Source of the DNA: Limimaricola hongkongensis DSM 17492
GTDB taxonomy: Bacteria > Pseudomonadota > Alphaproteobacteria > Rhodobacterales > Rhodobacteraceae
DNA: 64,000 bases
Direction of reading: 5' to 3'
Assembly: GCF_000600975.2 (NCBI RefSeq)
Contig: NZ_KK088652.1
Span: 1-64,000, forward strand
Positions 35,719 through 45,549 of the stretch are shown one piece after another. The notes beneath the pieces were generated by a model. That model did no database searches, was not told the DNA's origin, and saw nothing but the letters and a program-made list of their open reading frames with translations. Within the stretch, counting starts at the first letter, position 1. Every line of letters begins with the position of its first letter. Made by a program: the position numbers and the translations under genes.

Positions 35719-37020
35719 TCAGCCGAAAACGCGCGCGAAGATCGTGTCGACATGCTTGGTGTGGTAGCCGAGGTCGAACTTCTCCTCGATCTGATCAGGC
35801 GTCAGCGCGGCCGTCACCTCCGGGTCGGCCAGAAGCTCGGTCTTGAAATCCGCGCCCTGTTCCCAGACCTTCATCGCGTTGCGCTGCACGAGGCGGTAGG
35901 CGTCCTCGCGGCTCACCCCGGCCTGGGTCAGCGCCAGCAGCACGCGCTGGCTCATCACCAGGCCGCGGAACTTGTTCATGTTGTTGAGCATGGTCTCGGG
36001 GTAGATCACCAGCTTTTCGATCACGCCCGCCAGCCGGTTGAGCGCGAAGTCGAGCGTGACGGTCGTGTCCGGCCCGATCGCCCGTTCGACCGAGGAATGC
36101 GAGATGTCGCGCTCGTGCCAGAGCGTGACATTCTCCATCGCCGGGACCACCGACATGCGCACCAGCCGGGCGAGACCGGTCAGGTTCTCGGTCAGCACCG
36201 GGTTGCGCTTGTGCGGCATGGCGCTCGAGCCCTTCTGGCCCTTGGAGAAGAACTCTTCCGCTTCCAGCACCTCGGTGCGCTGCATGTGGCGGATCTCGGT
36301 GGCGATGTTTTCCATCGACGAGGCGATCACCCCGAGCGTGGCGAAGAACATGGCATGGCGGTCGCGCGGGATCACCTGCGTGGAGATGGTCTCGGGCGTC
36401 AGCCCCATCTTGGCGCAGACATGCTCTTCGACCGCCGGATCGATATTGGCGAAGGTGCCGACTGCGCCGGAGATCGCACCGGTGGCGATCTCCTCTCGCG
36501 CGGCACGCAGCCGGGCGAGGCCGCGATCCATCTCGGCATAGAAACGGGCGAAGGTGAGGCCCATGGTGGTGGGCTCGGCATGGATGCCATGGCTGCGGCC
36601 GATGCGCACCGTGTCCTTGTGCTCGATCGCGCGCGCCTTGAGGGCGGCGAGCACGCGCTCCATGTCCGCGATCAGGATGTCGGCGGCGCGGGTGAGCTGC
36701 ACGTTGAAGGTGGTGTCGAGCACGTCCGACGAGGTCATGCCCTGATGCACGAAGCGCGCCTCGTCGGAGCCGACATGCTCGGCCAGATGCGTCAGGAAGG
36801 CGATCACGTCATGCTTGGTGACGGCCTCGATCTCGTCGATGCGGGCGACGTCGAACTCGACATCCTTTGCCTTCCAGACCGCGTCGGCGTTCTCGCGCGG
36901 GATGACGCCGAGATCGGCCATCGCGTCGCCGGCATGGGCCTCGATCTCGTACCAGATACGGAACTTGGTGGCGGGCTCCCAGATGGCGGTCATCTCGGGG
37001 CGGGAATAGCGGGGGATCAT
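35719..37020 (-). CDS. purB: Adenylosuccinate lyase
   Basis: The enzyme cleaves SAICAR and adenylosuccinate, releasing fumarate, in purine synthesis. The 433-residue product has the fumarase/aspartase superfamily signature GSSAMPHKRNP (about 262-272), FVHQGMTSSDVLDT (about 84-97) and RSHGIHAEPTT with the catalytic histidine. The start at 37020 follows homology (MIPRYSRPEM); a longer in-frame extension is non-homologous. A small hairpin at 35694-35711 may end the transcript. Confidence 0.96.
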   Translation of the reverse strand: MIPRYSRPEMTAIWEPATKFRIWYEIEAHAGDAMADLGVIPRENADAVWKAKDVEFDVARIDEIEAVTKHDVIAFLTHLAEHVGSDEARFVHQGMTSSDVLDTTFNVQLTRAADILIADMERVLAALKARAIEHKDTVRIGRSHGIHAEPTTMGLTFARFYAEMDRGLARLRAAREEIATGAISGAVGTFANIDPAVEEHVCAKMGLTPETISTQVIPRDRHAMFFATLGVIASSMENIATEIRHMQRTEVLEAEEFFSKGQKGSSAMPHKRNPVLTENLTGLARLVRMSVVPAMENVTLWHERDISHSSVERAIGPDTTVTLDFALNRLAGVIEKLVIYPETMLNNMNKFRGLVMSQRVLLALTQAGVSREDAYRLVQRNAMKVWEQGADFKTELLADPEVTAALTPDQIEEKFDLGYHTKHVDTIFARVFG

Positions 37021-37133
37021 CGGCGCTCTCTCGGTCAAGGAGGGTTCGCCGCGGTCATAGGGGGATGGGGCCACTGGCACAAGGTCGCGACCTGACCCAG
37101 CGGCAGATCCGCCGGGTCGGCATCGCGGCGGGC

Positions 37134-37982
37134 CTAGAGACCGGGCAGGCCGCCCCCCACCGGCAGGCCCAGCGTCAGCATCAGCGCACCGGCCACGACG
37201 GCGCTGCCGGACCGGCCGCGCAGGCGCGCCAGCGACAGGCCGAGCAGGGTGCGCGGCTGGCGTTCGGCTTGCGCCTCTTCCTCGGTCGGGCGCAACGCCT
37301 CGCGGATGCGGCGCATTTCCTCGATCATCGGATGCAGCGCGGCGGGTGCGTCATTGGCCGGCCATGCGCGGTCGGCGGCCGGGCGCTTTTTCGGTCGCTC
37401 GGTGCGGTAGCCGGGGCGCTGCGGCCTGCGGGGCCTGCGCGGGCGCCCTTCGGGCACCTCGGGCGCCAGCTCCGACACCTGTTCGGCGGTCTCGGCGTCG
37501 TAGCGCGCGAGCATCCGGTCGATCTCGGCCGAGCTGGTGTGCAGGCCGGGACGGGACGGGTCGAGACCGGGCAGGGCGTCGACCAGCTCGTCGATCATCT
37601 CGACGCTGGCGATCCGCGCGCTGGTTTTCCACAGCATCCGGTCGGACATGAAGCGCGCATTGATCCGGTCGGCGAGCAGCCGGGTGATGGTGCCCTGGTG
37701 GCTGGCGATGCCGATCTGGCAGTCGCCGGTCTCGTCGGCGCCGACGCCGATGGTCAGGCAGGCGGCGTAGCGGCCGGTCATGGCCTGCGTGTAGGCCAGA
37801 ATGATTCGGGCGTTGTCGAGCTCGAAGACCGCGACATCCTCGTGATCCCAGTTCAGGGCGCAATCGCGGGCGGGCAGGTCGTTCAGCGCAGTACGGAGAT
37901 CATCGACGAGAGCGGGAAAATCGAGATCGGGGGCGCCGCGAAAAAGCAGCTGGGCAATGGTACTGGTGATCGGGTCTGCCAT
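37134..37982 (-). CDS. Lineage-specific hypothetical protein
   Basis: The 282-residue protein has a folded N-terminal part (about 1-145; alpha/beta-like, with an acidic DLPARDCALNWDHEDVAVFELDN segment). A variable linker rich in Arg and Pro follows (about 180-215), and a hydrophobic C-terminal segment that may be a membrane anchor (SAVVAGALMLTLGLPVGGGL). GGAG lies 7-10 nt before the ATG at 37982, so the longer in-frame start is rejected. I recognise no named family; it looks like a protein conserved only in related Rhodobacterales. Confidence 0.7.
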   Translation of the reverse strand: MADPITSTIAQLLFRGAPDLDFPALVDDLRTALNDLPARDCALNWDHEDVAVFELDNARIILAYTQAMTGRYAACLTIGVGADETGDCQIGIASHQGTITRLLADRINARFMSDRMLWKTSARIASVEMIDELVDALPGLDPSRPGLHTSSAEIDRMLARYDAETAEQVSELAPEVPEGRPRRPRRPQRPGYRTERPKKRPAADRAWPANDAPAALHPMIEEMRRIREALRPTEEEAQAERQPRTLLGLSLARLRGRSGSAVVAGALMLTLGLPVGGGLPGL

Positions 37983-38182
37983 GGACCTGTCTCCAAGATG
38001 GTCGGCGCGTTGGCCGTATGAGTGGTTCATTCACCCTTGTTTAAGAAATGTGTTCTCGCTGCGCGCGAACGAGGGAATTAGAAAGGTCTCCGAGCGCGGA
38101 TTGCCCCGGCTTTGCCGCATTCTCGCCCTGATGTGCGGCCCGTCAATCTCTCCGTCGCGGTCTGCCGGGCCGTTTCGGCACG

Positions 38183-38207
38183 CAAACGGGGCGCCCGTGG
38201 GCGCCCC
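38183..38207 (-). terminator. Terminator-like hairpin after glnA
   Basis: GGGGCGCCC and GGGCGCCCC form a 9-bp stem with a two-base centre, followed on the minus strand by GTTTGCG. The T run is short, so it is a moderate candidate. Confidence 0.5.
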
Positions 38208-38238
38208 GCATGGCCTCGATGCGGCGATCGCGGAGCGA

Positions 38239-39645
38239 TCAGCAGCTGTAGTAGAGCTTGTACTCCACCGGGTGCGGCGTGTGCTCGTAGGCGTAGACCT
38301 CTTCCCACTTGAGCGCCATGTAGCCCTCGAGCTGGTCGCGGGTGAACACGTCACCGGCCAGCAGGAACTCGTGATCGGCCTCGAGCGCCTCGAGCGCCTC
38401 GCGCAGCGAACCGCAGACGGTCGGGATCTGCGCCAGTTCCTCGGGCGGCAGGTCGTAGAGATCCTTGTCCGAGGACGGGCCCGGATCGATCTTGTTCTTG
38501 ATGCCGTCGAGACCGGCCATCAGCAGCGCCGAGAAGCACAGATAGGGGTTGGCGGCGGGGTCGGGGAAGCGGGCCTCGACGCGCTTGGCCTTCGGGCTTT
38601 CGGACCACGGGATCCGCACGCAGCCCGAACGGTTGCGGGCCGAATAGGCGCGCAGCACCGGGGCTTCGAAACCGGGGATCAGGCGCTTGTAGCTGTTGGT
38701 GGTCGGGTTGGTCAGCGCGTTGAGCGCCTTGGCATGCTTAAGGATGCCGCCGATGAAGTAGAGCGCCTCCTGGGAAAGGTCGGCATATTTGTCGCCCGCG
38801 AAGAGCGGCTTGCCGTCCTTCCAGATCGACATGTTGACGTGCATACCCGAGCCGTTGTCGCCCGAGATCGGCTTGGGCATGAAGGTCGCCGACTTGCCGT
38901 AGGCCTGCGCCACGTTGTGGATGACGTATTTGTACTTCTGGATCTCGTCGGCCTGGTGGGTCAGGGTGCCGAAGATCAGGCCCAGCTCGTGCTGGCACGA
39001 CGCCACCTCGTGGTGGTGCTTGTCGACCTTCATGCCCATGCGCTTCATGGTCGAGAGCATCTCGCCGCGCATGTCCTGCGCGTCGTCGATCGGGTTGACC
39101 GGGAAATAGCCGCCCTTGACGCCCGGACGGTGACCGGTGTTGCCGACCTCGTATTCGGTGTCGGTGTTCCAGGCGCCGTCAATCGCGTCGACCTGGAACG
39201 AGACCTTGTTCGAGGTCACGGCGAAGCGGACATCGTCGAAGATGAAGAACTCGGCCTCGGGGCCCATGAAGGCGGTGTCGCCGATGCCCGACGACTTGAG
39301 ATAGGCCTCGGCCTTGAGCGCGGTGCCGCGCGGGTCGCGGTCATAAGGCTCGCCGGTGTCGGGCTCGACCACGGTGCAGTGGATGCACAGCGTCTTCTCG
39401 GCGTAGAACGGGTCGATATAGGCGCTGTCGAAGGCCGGCATCAGCTTCATGTCGGACTGGTCGATCGACTTCCAGCCGGCGATCGAGGAGCCGTCGAACA
39501 TGAAGCCTTCCTCGAGGAAGTCCTGGTCGACGAGGTCCGAGACCACGGTGACGTGCTGAAGCTTGCCCTTGGGGTCGGTGAAGCGGATGTCGACGTATTC
39601 GACCTCCTCGTCCTTGATCATCTTCAGAAGCTTGGTGCTGTCCAT
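38239..39645 (-). CDS. glnA: Glutamine synthetase type I
   Basis: The enzyme makes glutamine from glutamate, ammonia and ATP and is the main ammonium-assimilation step. The 468-residue length is exactly that of GSI. The sequence has the Mg-binding and active-site blocks ([36 protein letters not shown]). The adenylylation tyrosine lies in DLYDLPPEE near residue 397, so it is probably controlled by GlnE. It follows glnB, and both probably run from the sigma-54 promoter at 40182-40197. Confidence 0.97.
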   Translation of the reverse strand: MDSTKLLKMIKDEEVEYVDIRFTDPKGKLQHVTVVSDLVDQDFLEEGFMFDGSSIAGWKSIDQSDMKLMPAFDSAYIDPFYAEKTLCIHCTVVEPDTGEPYDRDPRGTALKAEAYLKSSGIGDTAFMGPEAEFFIFDDVRFAVTSNKVSFQVDAIDGAWNTDTEYEVGNTGHRPGVKGGYFPVNPIDDAQDMRGEMLSTMKRMGMKVDKHHHEVASCQHELGLIFGTLTHQADEIQKYKYVIHNVAQAYGKSATFMPKPISGDNGSGMHVNMSIWKDGKPLFAGDKYADLSQEALYFIGGILKHAKALNALTNPTTNSYKRLIPGFEAPVLRAYSARNRSGCVRIPWSESPKAKRVEARFPDPAANPYLCFSALLMAGLDGIKNKIDPGPSSDKDLYDLPPEELAQIPTVCGSLREALEALEADHEFLLAGDVFTRDQLEGYMALKWEEVYAYEHTPHPVEYKLYYSC

Positions 39646-39718
39646 CTGAGTGCTTTCCCTGTTGTCTCGTGTCATGGAAGGGGGCGCGCCGACGGGGCCG
39701 GGCTCCCTTGCCGGTCCA

Positions 39719-40171
<453 letters not shown>

Positions 40172-40181
40172 TTAAAAATTG

Positions 40182-40197
40182 TGCAACTTGGGTGCCA
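40182..40197 (-). promoter_or_regulatory. Sigma-54 promoter for glnB-glnA
   Basis: On the minus strand TGGCAC (complement of 40192-40197) and TTGCA (complement of 40182-40186) are separated by five bases, with exactly ten bases between the invariant GG and GC, matching the RpoN -24/-12 consensus. Initiation would fall near 40171, about 113 nt before glnB. No perfect NtrC site was recognised upstream. Confidence 0.75.
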
Positions 40198-40251
40198 TAG
40201 ATGCATTTTGAAAACTCCGCACCTCTCACGCGCCACGAATCTGCCCGTTCG

Positions 40252-41763
40252 ATGGGCAGTCTCGACGGCGCGACGCTGCTGAGCGCCGCGGAAATGCGCG
40301 ATGCCGAGGCGCGCGTGATCGCGGCGGGCACGCCCGGCGCGGTGCTGATGGAGCGGGCGGGCGCGGCCGTGGTCGCGGCGATCGCGGCGCGCTGGCCTGA
40401 CCTCGGGCCCGGCGCGCGGGCCTGCGTGCTGTGCGGACCGGGCGGCAATGGGGGCGATGGCTACGCGGTGGCGCGGCTGCTGGCGGCGCGGGGCTGGCGG
40501 GTGGAGCTGTATGCCTTCGCGCCCGCGCAGCATGAGGACGCGCGCGCGCAGGCGCGCTTGTGGCAGGGCATGGGGCCCATCGCGGTTTGGGACGGGGCGG
40601 CAAAGGCGGCGGCAGAGGCCGATCTCGTGGTCGATGCGCTGTTCGGCCTCGGCCTGACGCGGCCCTTGGGCGCGGCATTCGATGCCCTGCTCGATGCGCG
40701 GCCATGCCGGGTGGTCGCGATCGACCTGCCATCGGGGCTGTGCTCGGATAGCGGCAGGGCGATCGGCGGGCGCTGCGTCGAGGCCGATCTCACCGTGACC
40801 TTCCACGCCCCCAAGCGCGGCCAGGTCCTGGCGCAGGGGCCCGATCTGTGCGGTGTGCTCGATATCCGCGACATCGGGCTTGAGGAGGGACCGAAGGCAC
40901 GGGACGGTGCCGTGACACTGACCCGTGCGCCCGAGCGGCTCGGCAAGATGTCGGGGCACAAATACGGCTACGGTCACGCGCTCGTGCTGTCGGGCGGGGT
41001 CGGGCGCGGCGGCGCGGCGCGCATGGCGGCGCGGGCGGCGCTTCGGATCGGCGCGGGGCTGGTGACCATCGCCTGCCCCCCGGCCGCGCTTCAGGAAAAC
41101 GCCGCCCGGCTCGACGCGGTGATGCTGCGCTCTTTGCGCAATGCCGAGGCGCTGGATGCGCTGTTGCAGGACCCGCGGCTGAACGCGCTGTTGCTCGGGC
41201 CGGGGCTTGGCCTGCGCGCGCGGGAGAGCGATCTCGTGGCGCGGGCCTTGGCGGCGGGCCGCGCGCTGGTGCTCGACGCCGATGCGCTGACGCTGATCGC
41301 GCAGGATACGGCCCTGCGCGATGCGCTGCATGCGGACTGCCTTCTGACCCCGCATGACGGGGAGTTCGCCCGGCTGTTTCCCGATCTCGCCGACCGCATG
41401 GGGGGCGAGGCCGCCACCGGCCCGGCCTATTCGCGTATTGACGCGGTGCGCGAGGCGGCGGCGCGCGCGGGCTGCACGGTGCTGCTCAAGGGGCCCGACA
41501 CGGTGATCGCTGGGCCGGACGGAAGGGTGCGTGTCAATGCGGGCGTCTACGGCCGCGCCGCGCCATGGCTCGCCACTGCAGGGGCGGGCGACGTTCTGGC
41601 GGGGATCGCGACGGGGCTGATGGCGCGGGGCCGGACGGGATTCGACGCGGGGCAGGAGGCGGCATGGCTGCATGTCGCGGCGGCGCGCCGTTTCGGGCCG
41701 GGGCTGATCGCCGAGGATATCCCCGATATCCTGCCCGCGCTGATGCGCGAAATGGGCCTGTGA
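40252..41763 (+). CDS. nnrD/nnrE: Bifunctional NAD(P)H-hydrate epimerase/dehydratase
   Basis: This two-domain repair enzyme restores NAD(P)H from its hydrated forms. The N-terminal epimerase part (about residues 10-200) contains MERAGAAV and CGPGGNGGDGYAVARLL. The C-terminal ADP-dependent dehydratase part (about 220-500) contains KYGYGHALVLSGG, GLLLGPGLG-like, LLTPHDGEFARLF and ATAGAGDVLAGI. The start at 40252 (MGSLDGATLLSAAEM) matches homologue length. An ATG at 40201 is in frame but lies next to the sigma-54 promoter of the divergent glnB and would add residues encoded by regulatory DNA. Neither start has a good ribosome-binding site. Confidence 0.9.
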   Translation: MGSLDGATLLSAAEMRDAEARVIAAGTPGAVLMERAGAAVVAAIAARWPDLGPGARACVLCGPGGNGGDGYAVARLLAARGWRVELYAFAPAQHEDARAQARLWQGMGPIAVWDGAAKAAAEADLVVDALFGLGLTRPLGAAFDALLDARPCRVVAIDLPSGLCSDSGRAIGGRCVEADLTVTFHAPKRGQVLAQGPDLCGVLDIRDIGLEEGPKARDGAVTLTRAPERLGKMSGHKYGYGHALVLSGGVGRGGAARMAARAALRIGAGLVTIACPPAALQENAARLDAVMLRSLRNAEALDALLQDPRLNALLLGPGLGLRARESDLVARALAAGRALVLDADALTLIAQDTALRDALHADCLLTPHDGEFARLFPDLADRMGGEAATGPAYSRIDAVREAAARAGCTVLLKGPDTVIAGPDGRVRVNAGVYGRAAPWLATAGAGDVLAGIATGLMARGRTGFDAGQEAAWLHVAAARRFGPGLIAEDIPDILPALMREMGL

Positions 41764-41867
41764 GGTCGCAACGGCAGCCCGCATTTTTTCCCGTGGCGCG
41801 CGGCTTCGCGCTTTGCTAGACAGCGCCGAGATTTCCGGGGGGCGCGTCGCGCCTCTCTGACAGACAT

Positions 41868-41952
41868 GCGGGTGTGGCGGAACTGGTAGACGCACTTGGT
41901 TTAGGTCCAAGCGCCGCAAGGCGTGGGGGTTCGAGTCCCTTCACCCGCACCA
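41868..41952 (+). tRNA. tRNA-Leu (anticodon UAG)
   Basis: The sequence folds as a class II tRNA with a 7-bp acceptor stem (GCGGGTG / CACCCGC). The anticodon stem CTTGG / CCAAG encloses the loop TTTAGGT (anticodon TAG). A long variable arm (GCGCCGCAAGGCGT region), a TTCGAGT T-loop, and an encoded CCA at the 3' end complete it. It reads CUA and other CUN codons. It lies just before trigger factor. Confidence 0.97.
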
Positions 41953-41980
41953 AGAAACACGACTGAGAAAAGGACGACAG

Positions 41981-43309
41981 ATGCAGGTCACCGAGACCCT
42001 CAACGACGGCCTCAAGCGCGGCTACACCATCACGCTGCCCGCCGCCGAACTGGACGCCAAGGTGCAGGAAAAGCTGGTCGAAGCCCAGCCCGAGGTCGCC
42101 ATGAAAGGCTTCCGCAAGGGCAAGGTGCCGCTGTCGCTGCTGAAAAAGCAGTTCGGCCCCCGCGTGCTCGGCGAAGCCATGCAGGAGAGCATCGACGGCG
42201 CGCTGTCGAACCACCTCGAAGAGAGCGGCGATCGCCCGGCGATGCAGCCCGAGGTGAAGATGGCCAATGACGACTGGAAGGAAGGCGACGACGTTGAGGT
42301 CACCGTGGCCTACGAAAAGCTGCCCGAGATCCCCGAGACCGACTTCTCCGACATCGCGATCGAGCGGCTGAAGGTCGTGGCCGACGACGCCGCGATCGAC
42401 GAGGCGCTGGGCAACCTCGCCGAGACCGCGCAGAACTTCGAGGACAAGGACGGCGCCGCCGAAGAGGGCGACCAGGTCGTCATCGATTTCCTCGGCAAGA
42501 TCGACGGCGAAGCCTTTGAAGGCGGCGCGGCCGAGGATTATCCCCTCGTGCTCGGCTCCAACTCCTTCATCCCCGGCTTCGAGGATGGGCTGAAGGGCGT
42601 GAAGGCCGGCGACGACAAGAACGTCGAGGTCAACTTCCCCGAGGATTACCAGGCCCCGAACCTCGCCGGCAAAGCCGCCGTGTTCGAGTGCAAGGTCAAG
42701 GCCGTGAAAGCCCCGCAGAAGGCCGAGATCGACGACGAGCTCGCCAAGAAGTTCGGCGCCGAGGATCTCGCCGGTCTCAAGGCGCAGATCGCCGAGCGCC
42801 TGGAAGCCGAGTATTCCGGTGCCAGCCGCGCGGTCGCCAAGCGCAAGCTGCTCGACATCCTCGACGAGAAGGTGTCGTTCGACCTGCCGCCGAGCCTGGT
42901 CGAGGCCGAGGCCAAGCAGATTGCGCACCAGCTCTACCACGAGGAGCACCCCGAGGATCACGGCCACGACCATGGCGAGATCGAGCCCACGGATGAGCAC
43001 AACAAGCTCGCCGAGCGCCGCGTGAAGCTCGGCCTGCTGCTGGCCGAGATCGGCCAGAAGGGCGAGATCCAGGTCACCGACCAGGAGCTGACCCAGGCGA
43101 TCCTCAACCAGGCGCGCCAGTATCGCGGCCAGGAGCGGCAGTTCTTCGAGTTCGTCCAGCAGAACCCGCAGATGCGCCAGCAGATCCAGGCCCCGATCTT
43201 CGAGGACAAGGTCATCGACCACATCCTCGAGCAGGCCAAGGTCGACGAGAAAGAGGTCTCCAAGGAAGATCTCCAGAAGGCCGTCGAGGCGCTCGACGAC
43301 GAGGCCTGA
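41981..43309 (+). CDS. tig: Trigger factor
   Basis: This ribosome-bound chaperone and peptidyl-prolyl isomerase has 442 residues. The N-terminal ribosome-binding domain has the signature GFRKGKVP (about 45-52). A central FKBP-type isomerase domain follows ([14 protein letters not shown] at about 163-176, [14 protein letters not shown] at about 188-201), then a long helical C-terminal domain. A short His/Glu stretch ([13 protein letters not shown] near 319-331) is an unusual insertion-like loop. It is likely preceded by its own promoter downstream of the tRNA and is followed by a terminator. Confidence 0.96.
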   Translation: MQVTETLNDGLKRGYTITLPAAELDAKVQEKLVEAQPEVAMKGFRKGKVPLSLLKKQFGPRVLGEAMQESIDGALSNHLEESGDRPAMQPEVKMANDDWKEGDDVEVTVAYEKLPEIPETDFSDIAIERLKVVADDAAIDEALGNLAETAQNFEDKDGAAEEGDQVVIDFLGKIDGEAFEGGAAEDYPLVLGSNSFIPGFEDGLKGVKAGDDKNVEVNFPEDYQAPNLAGKAAVFECKVKAVKAPQKAEIDDELAKKFGAEDLAGLKAQIAERLEAEYSGASRAVAKRKLLDILDEKVSFDLPPSLVEAEAKQIAHQLYHEEHPEDHGHDHGEIEPTDEHNKLAERRVKLGLLLAEIGQKGEIQVTDQELTQAILNQARQYRGQERQFFEFVQQNPQMRQQIQAPIFEDKVIDHILEQAKVDEKEVSKEDLQKAVEALDDEA

Positions 43310-43334
43310 GCCTCAACCGTTTCTTGAAACGCGA

Positions 43335-43360
43335 AAGGGCCGCCCCGAGGGGCGGCCCTT
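43335..43360. terminator. Terminator between tig and the glyoxalase gene
   Basis: A GC-rich stem (AAGGGCCGCCCC / GGGGCGGCCCTT) with a tiny loop separates these convergent genes. It shares its sequence core with the hairpins at 6900 and 10780. Confidence 0.8.
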
Positions 43361-43397
43361 GTCGTTTGCGTCGTTTGGCGGCCGGGGTGGCGCGGGT

Positions 43398-43901
43398 TCA
43401 GCTGTAGGCGCCGGCCGAATATGTCAGCTCGTAGCTGTGGCTGTAGATCTCGAAGACGACTCCGAAGGGGTCTTCGACATAGACCATGCGGTAAGGTTTC
43501 TCGTCGGGGAAATATTCGCGGATCGGCATCCGCTGCTTGCCACCGGCGGCGACGATCTTCTCGACCAGGCCTTCTACGTCGGGGTCCTGGATCGCGAAGT
43601 GGAACGTGCCGTGACGGCGGAAGTCGAGATTGTCCTCGGGCGCGTAGTTGCCGTCGAATTCGAACAGCTCCAGCCCGATCCGGTCGGCGGTGGCGAGATG
43701 CGCGATCCGCAGCTTGTTCCAGCCCGCGCCGAGCACGTCGGTGCACATCCGGCCGATGTCGCTGTCATCCTCGACCACCGGGGTCGGCTGCATGATCACG
43801 TAAAGGCCCAGCACCTCGGTATAGAACTTCACGGCGGCGTCGAGATCCGGGACCGACAGGCCGATATGCGAAAAGGCGCGGGGGGCGGGGGTGTTGGTCA
43901 T
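43398..43901 (-). CDS. VOC family protein, glyoxalase I-like
   Basis: The 167-residue protein is of the vicinal-oxygen-chelate fold. It shows two beta-alpha-beta-beta-beta modules with candidate metal ligands: FSHIGLSV (His near 11), GLELFEF (Glu near 76), GTFHFAIQ (His near 97) and VVFEIYSHS (Glu near 151). That is the H-E-H-E set of glyoxalase I, so lactoylglutathione lyase is likely, though other VOC activities fit. It is divergent from a LysR gene across an A/T-rich intergenic region with inverted repeats. Confidence 0.8.
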   Translation of the reverse strand: MTNTPAPRAFSHIGLSVPDLDAAVKFYTEVLGLYVIMQPTPVVEDDSDIGRMCTDVLGAGWNKLRIAHLATADRIGLELFEFDGNYAPEDNLDFRRHGTFHFAIQDPDVEGLVEKIVAAGGKQRMPIREYFPDEKPYRMVYVEDPFGVVFEIYSHSYELTYSAGAYS

Positions 43902-43960
43902 GGCGAAAGCTCCAATCCGATTGCGTTCGATCCCTAGCTAGGCTTGACCGCGCCGCATGT

Positions 43961-43990
43961 GAAATTATCGTTTGCGATGATATCGATAAC
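43961..43990. promoter_or_regulatory. Operator-like inverted repeats between glyoxalase and LysR genes
   Basis: ATCG-TTTG-CGAT (43967-43978) is followed by the palindrome TATCGATA (43981-43988). This A/T-rich cluster lies between the divergent start codons (43901 and 44006), close to the LysR start. It is where a LysR-type regulator would be expected to bind to control itself and its neighbour. Confidence 0.45.
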
Positions 43991-44005
43991 ATTTTGGAAT
44001 GATGA

Positions 44006-44908
44006 ATGCTGAACGCCCAGTGGCTCGAGAGCTTTGCGGTGCTGTGCGAGACCGGTCATTTCACCCGCGCCGCGCAGCGGCTGAACATGACGCAGCCCGG
44101 CGTGTCGCAGCAATTGCGCAAGCTCGAGGCGCAGGTCGGGCAACCGCTGCTGACCCGGCAGAACAAGGGGTTCACCTTGACCCCCGCGGGCGAAGAGGTG
44201 CTGGCGCTGGCGCAGGCGCGTCGGGCCGAAGAGCGGCGGCTGCGCGAGGCGATCCGCGCCGATGACCCGGCGGCCGGCGAGGTGGCGGTGGCCAGTTCGG
44301 GCAGCTTTGCCATGGCGTTGCAGCCGGCCTTCTGGCCGCTTTTGCGCGAGGCGCCGGGGCTGGCCCTGCGGCTGGAAGCCGCGCCGCAGCGCGCGGTTCT
44401 CGATGGCGTGGCCGAAGGGCGGTTCGACCTCGGCGTGGTCGATCACGCGCCGGGCGATCCGCGTCTCGCGGCCGAGCGGATCGGCCGCGAGACGCTGTGC
44501 CTGCTGTTGCCGGCCACGGCAGGACACGAGACGCCCGGTTTTGCCAATCTGCAGGCGCGCGGCTTCATCGCCCATCCCGATGGCTGGCTGTATGCCGAAG
44601 AGCTGTTCCCGGCCAACTTCCCGGACGAATTCCGCGGCGCCGAACAGCTCGCAGTGCGCGCCTTCGTCAACCAGATCGGCCAGATCCCGGCCCCGGTCGC
44701 CCACGGGGTGGGGTACACGCTGTTGCCGCTGAGCGGGGTGGAGGCCTTTTCGGGGCGCGACAGGATCACGATCGCCCGGCTGCCTGTGCCGCGGCACCGC
44801 GAATTGTGGCTGCTGCGGCGGCGGGGGCGGGTGTCGCCCGCGCGGGTCGAACGGGTGGCGGATCTCGTGGCGCAGGTGGCCGCGCGGCTGCAGCCGCGCG
44901 CAGGCTGA
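44006..44908 (+). CDS. LysR family transcriptional regulator
   Basis: The 300-residue regulator has an N-terminal winged helix-turn-helix (about 1-60; ETGHFTRAAQRLNMTQPGVSQQLRKLE) and a type-2 periplasmic-binding-protein-like effector domain (about 90-295). It is divergent from the glyoxalase-like gene, and the A/T-rich inverted repeats in between suggest it controls that gene. The effector is unknown. A hairpin at 44912-44943 follows it. Confidence 0.9.
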   Translation: MLNAQWLESFAVLCETGHFTRAAQRLNMTQPGVSQQLRKLEAQVGQPLLTRQNKGFTLTPAGEEVLALAQARRAEERRLREAIRADDPAAGEVAVASSGSFAMALQPAFWPLLREAPGLALRLEAAPQRAVLDGVAEGRFDLGVVDHAPGDPRLAAERIGRETLCLLLPATAGHETPGFANLQARGFIAHPDGWLYAEELFPANFPDEFRGAEQLAVRAFVNQIGQIPAPVAHGVGYTLLPLSGVEAFSGRDRITIARLPVPRHRELWLLRRRGRVSPARVERVADLVAQVAARLQPRAG

Positions 44909-44911
44909 TGC

Positions 44912-44943
44912 GAGAAGGGCGCCCCGCATGGGACGCCCTCTCG
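44912..44943. terminator. Hairpin between LysR and DUF882 genes
   Basis: GAGAAGGGCG-CCCC pairs imperfectly with GGGACGCCCTCTC around a GCAT loop. It lacks a long T run but separates two convergent genes. Confidence 0.5.
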
Positions 44944-44976
44944 ACCTGTGCAGCAGGTCTTGGAAATCGTTTCGGC

Positions 44977-45549
44977 TCAGCTGCCCCAGCTGCGCACGGC
45001 GCCGCAATCCATGTGGACGAAATTCGAGCTGGAATACTTGCCCACCCCGCCGGCCTTGCAGGCCGCGGCGGCGCGCGCCATCTGGCTGACCGAGCGGCTG
45101 GCGAGCCGCAGGTCGGCGGCCTGGCCCTTGAGGTGCAGGGAATTCTTGGCGACGCCGGAGGAGCGGCTGCGCAGCATCGCGTTGGTGGCCGGCGAGCGGT
45201 AGCCCGACAGAAGCATGTAGGGTTCGCTCGACTCGAGCAGCTTGTGCGAGGCGGCCATGATGTCGACGGTGCGGGTGTCGATGTCCATCATCTGGTTGTT
45301 GCGCCAGTCGCGCATGAAGACGTTGATCTCGCGGATCGCCTCGGCGATGTAGTCGCCCTCGATCCAGTAGATCGTGTCGATCTTCTCGCCGGTCCGTTCC
45401 GAATACATGCTGATCCGACGCACGTCGCCCGCGCGCCTGAGGAACCCAGCGGCATTGGAGTAGGTGGGTGCTGCGGTGACTGCCGTGGCCGCGAACGCGC
45501 CAAGGAGACCGCGACGGGTCATGCCCGCCGAGCGAAGATTGTTCATCAT
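44977..45549 (-). CDS. DUF882/YcbK-like peptidase of the M15 fold, Tat-exported
   Basis: The 190-residue product has a twin-arginine signal (SAGMTRRGLLGAFAAT at about 8-23). Its C-terminal domain has the zinc-peptidase pattern SGYRSPATN, LHLKGQAADLRL (H-x6-D) and NFVHMDCG, as in YcbK and MepK-like DD- or LD-endopeptidases of peptidoglycan. The start at 45549 places the Tat signal at the N-terminus; a longer in-frame ORF upstream is non-homologous. It is divergent from the L,D-transpeptidase gene, and its likely substrates are the 3-3 crosslinks that such an enzyme makes. Confidence 0.85.
   Translation of the reverse strand: MMNNLRSAGMTRRGLLGAFAATAVTAAPTYSNAAGFLRRAGDVRRISMYSERTGEKIDTIYWIEGDYIAEAIREINVFMRDWRNNQMMDIDTRTVDIMAASHKLLESSEPYMLLSGYRSPATNAMLRSRSSGVAKNSLHLKGQAADLRLASRSVSQMARAAAACKAGGVGKYSSSNFVHMDCGAVRSWGS

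Noticed and set aside
40201..40251. N-terminal extension of the NAD(P)H-hydrate repair enzyme
   Set aside because: It lies next to the sigma-54 promoter of glnB and is not needed for the family length; kept only as an alternative start.
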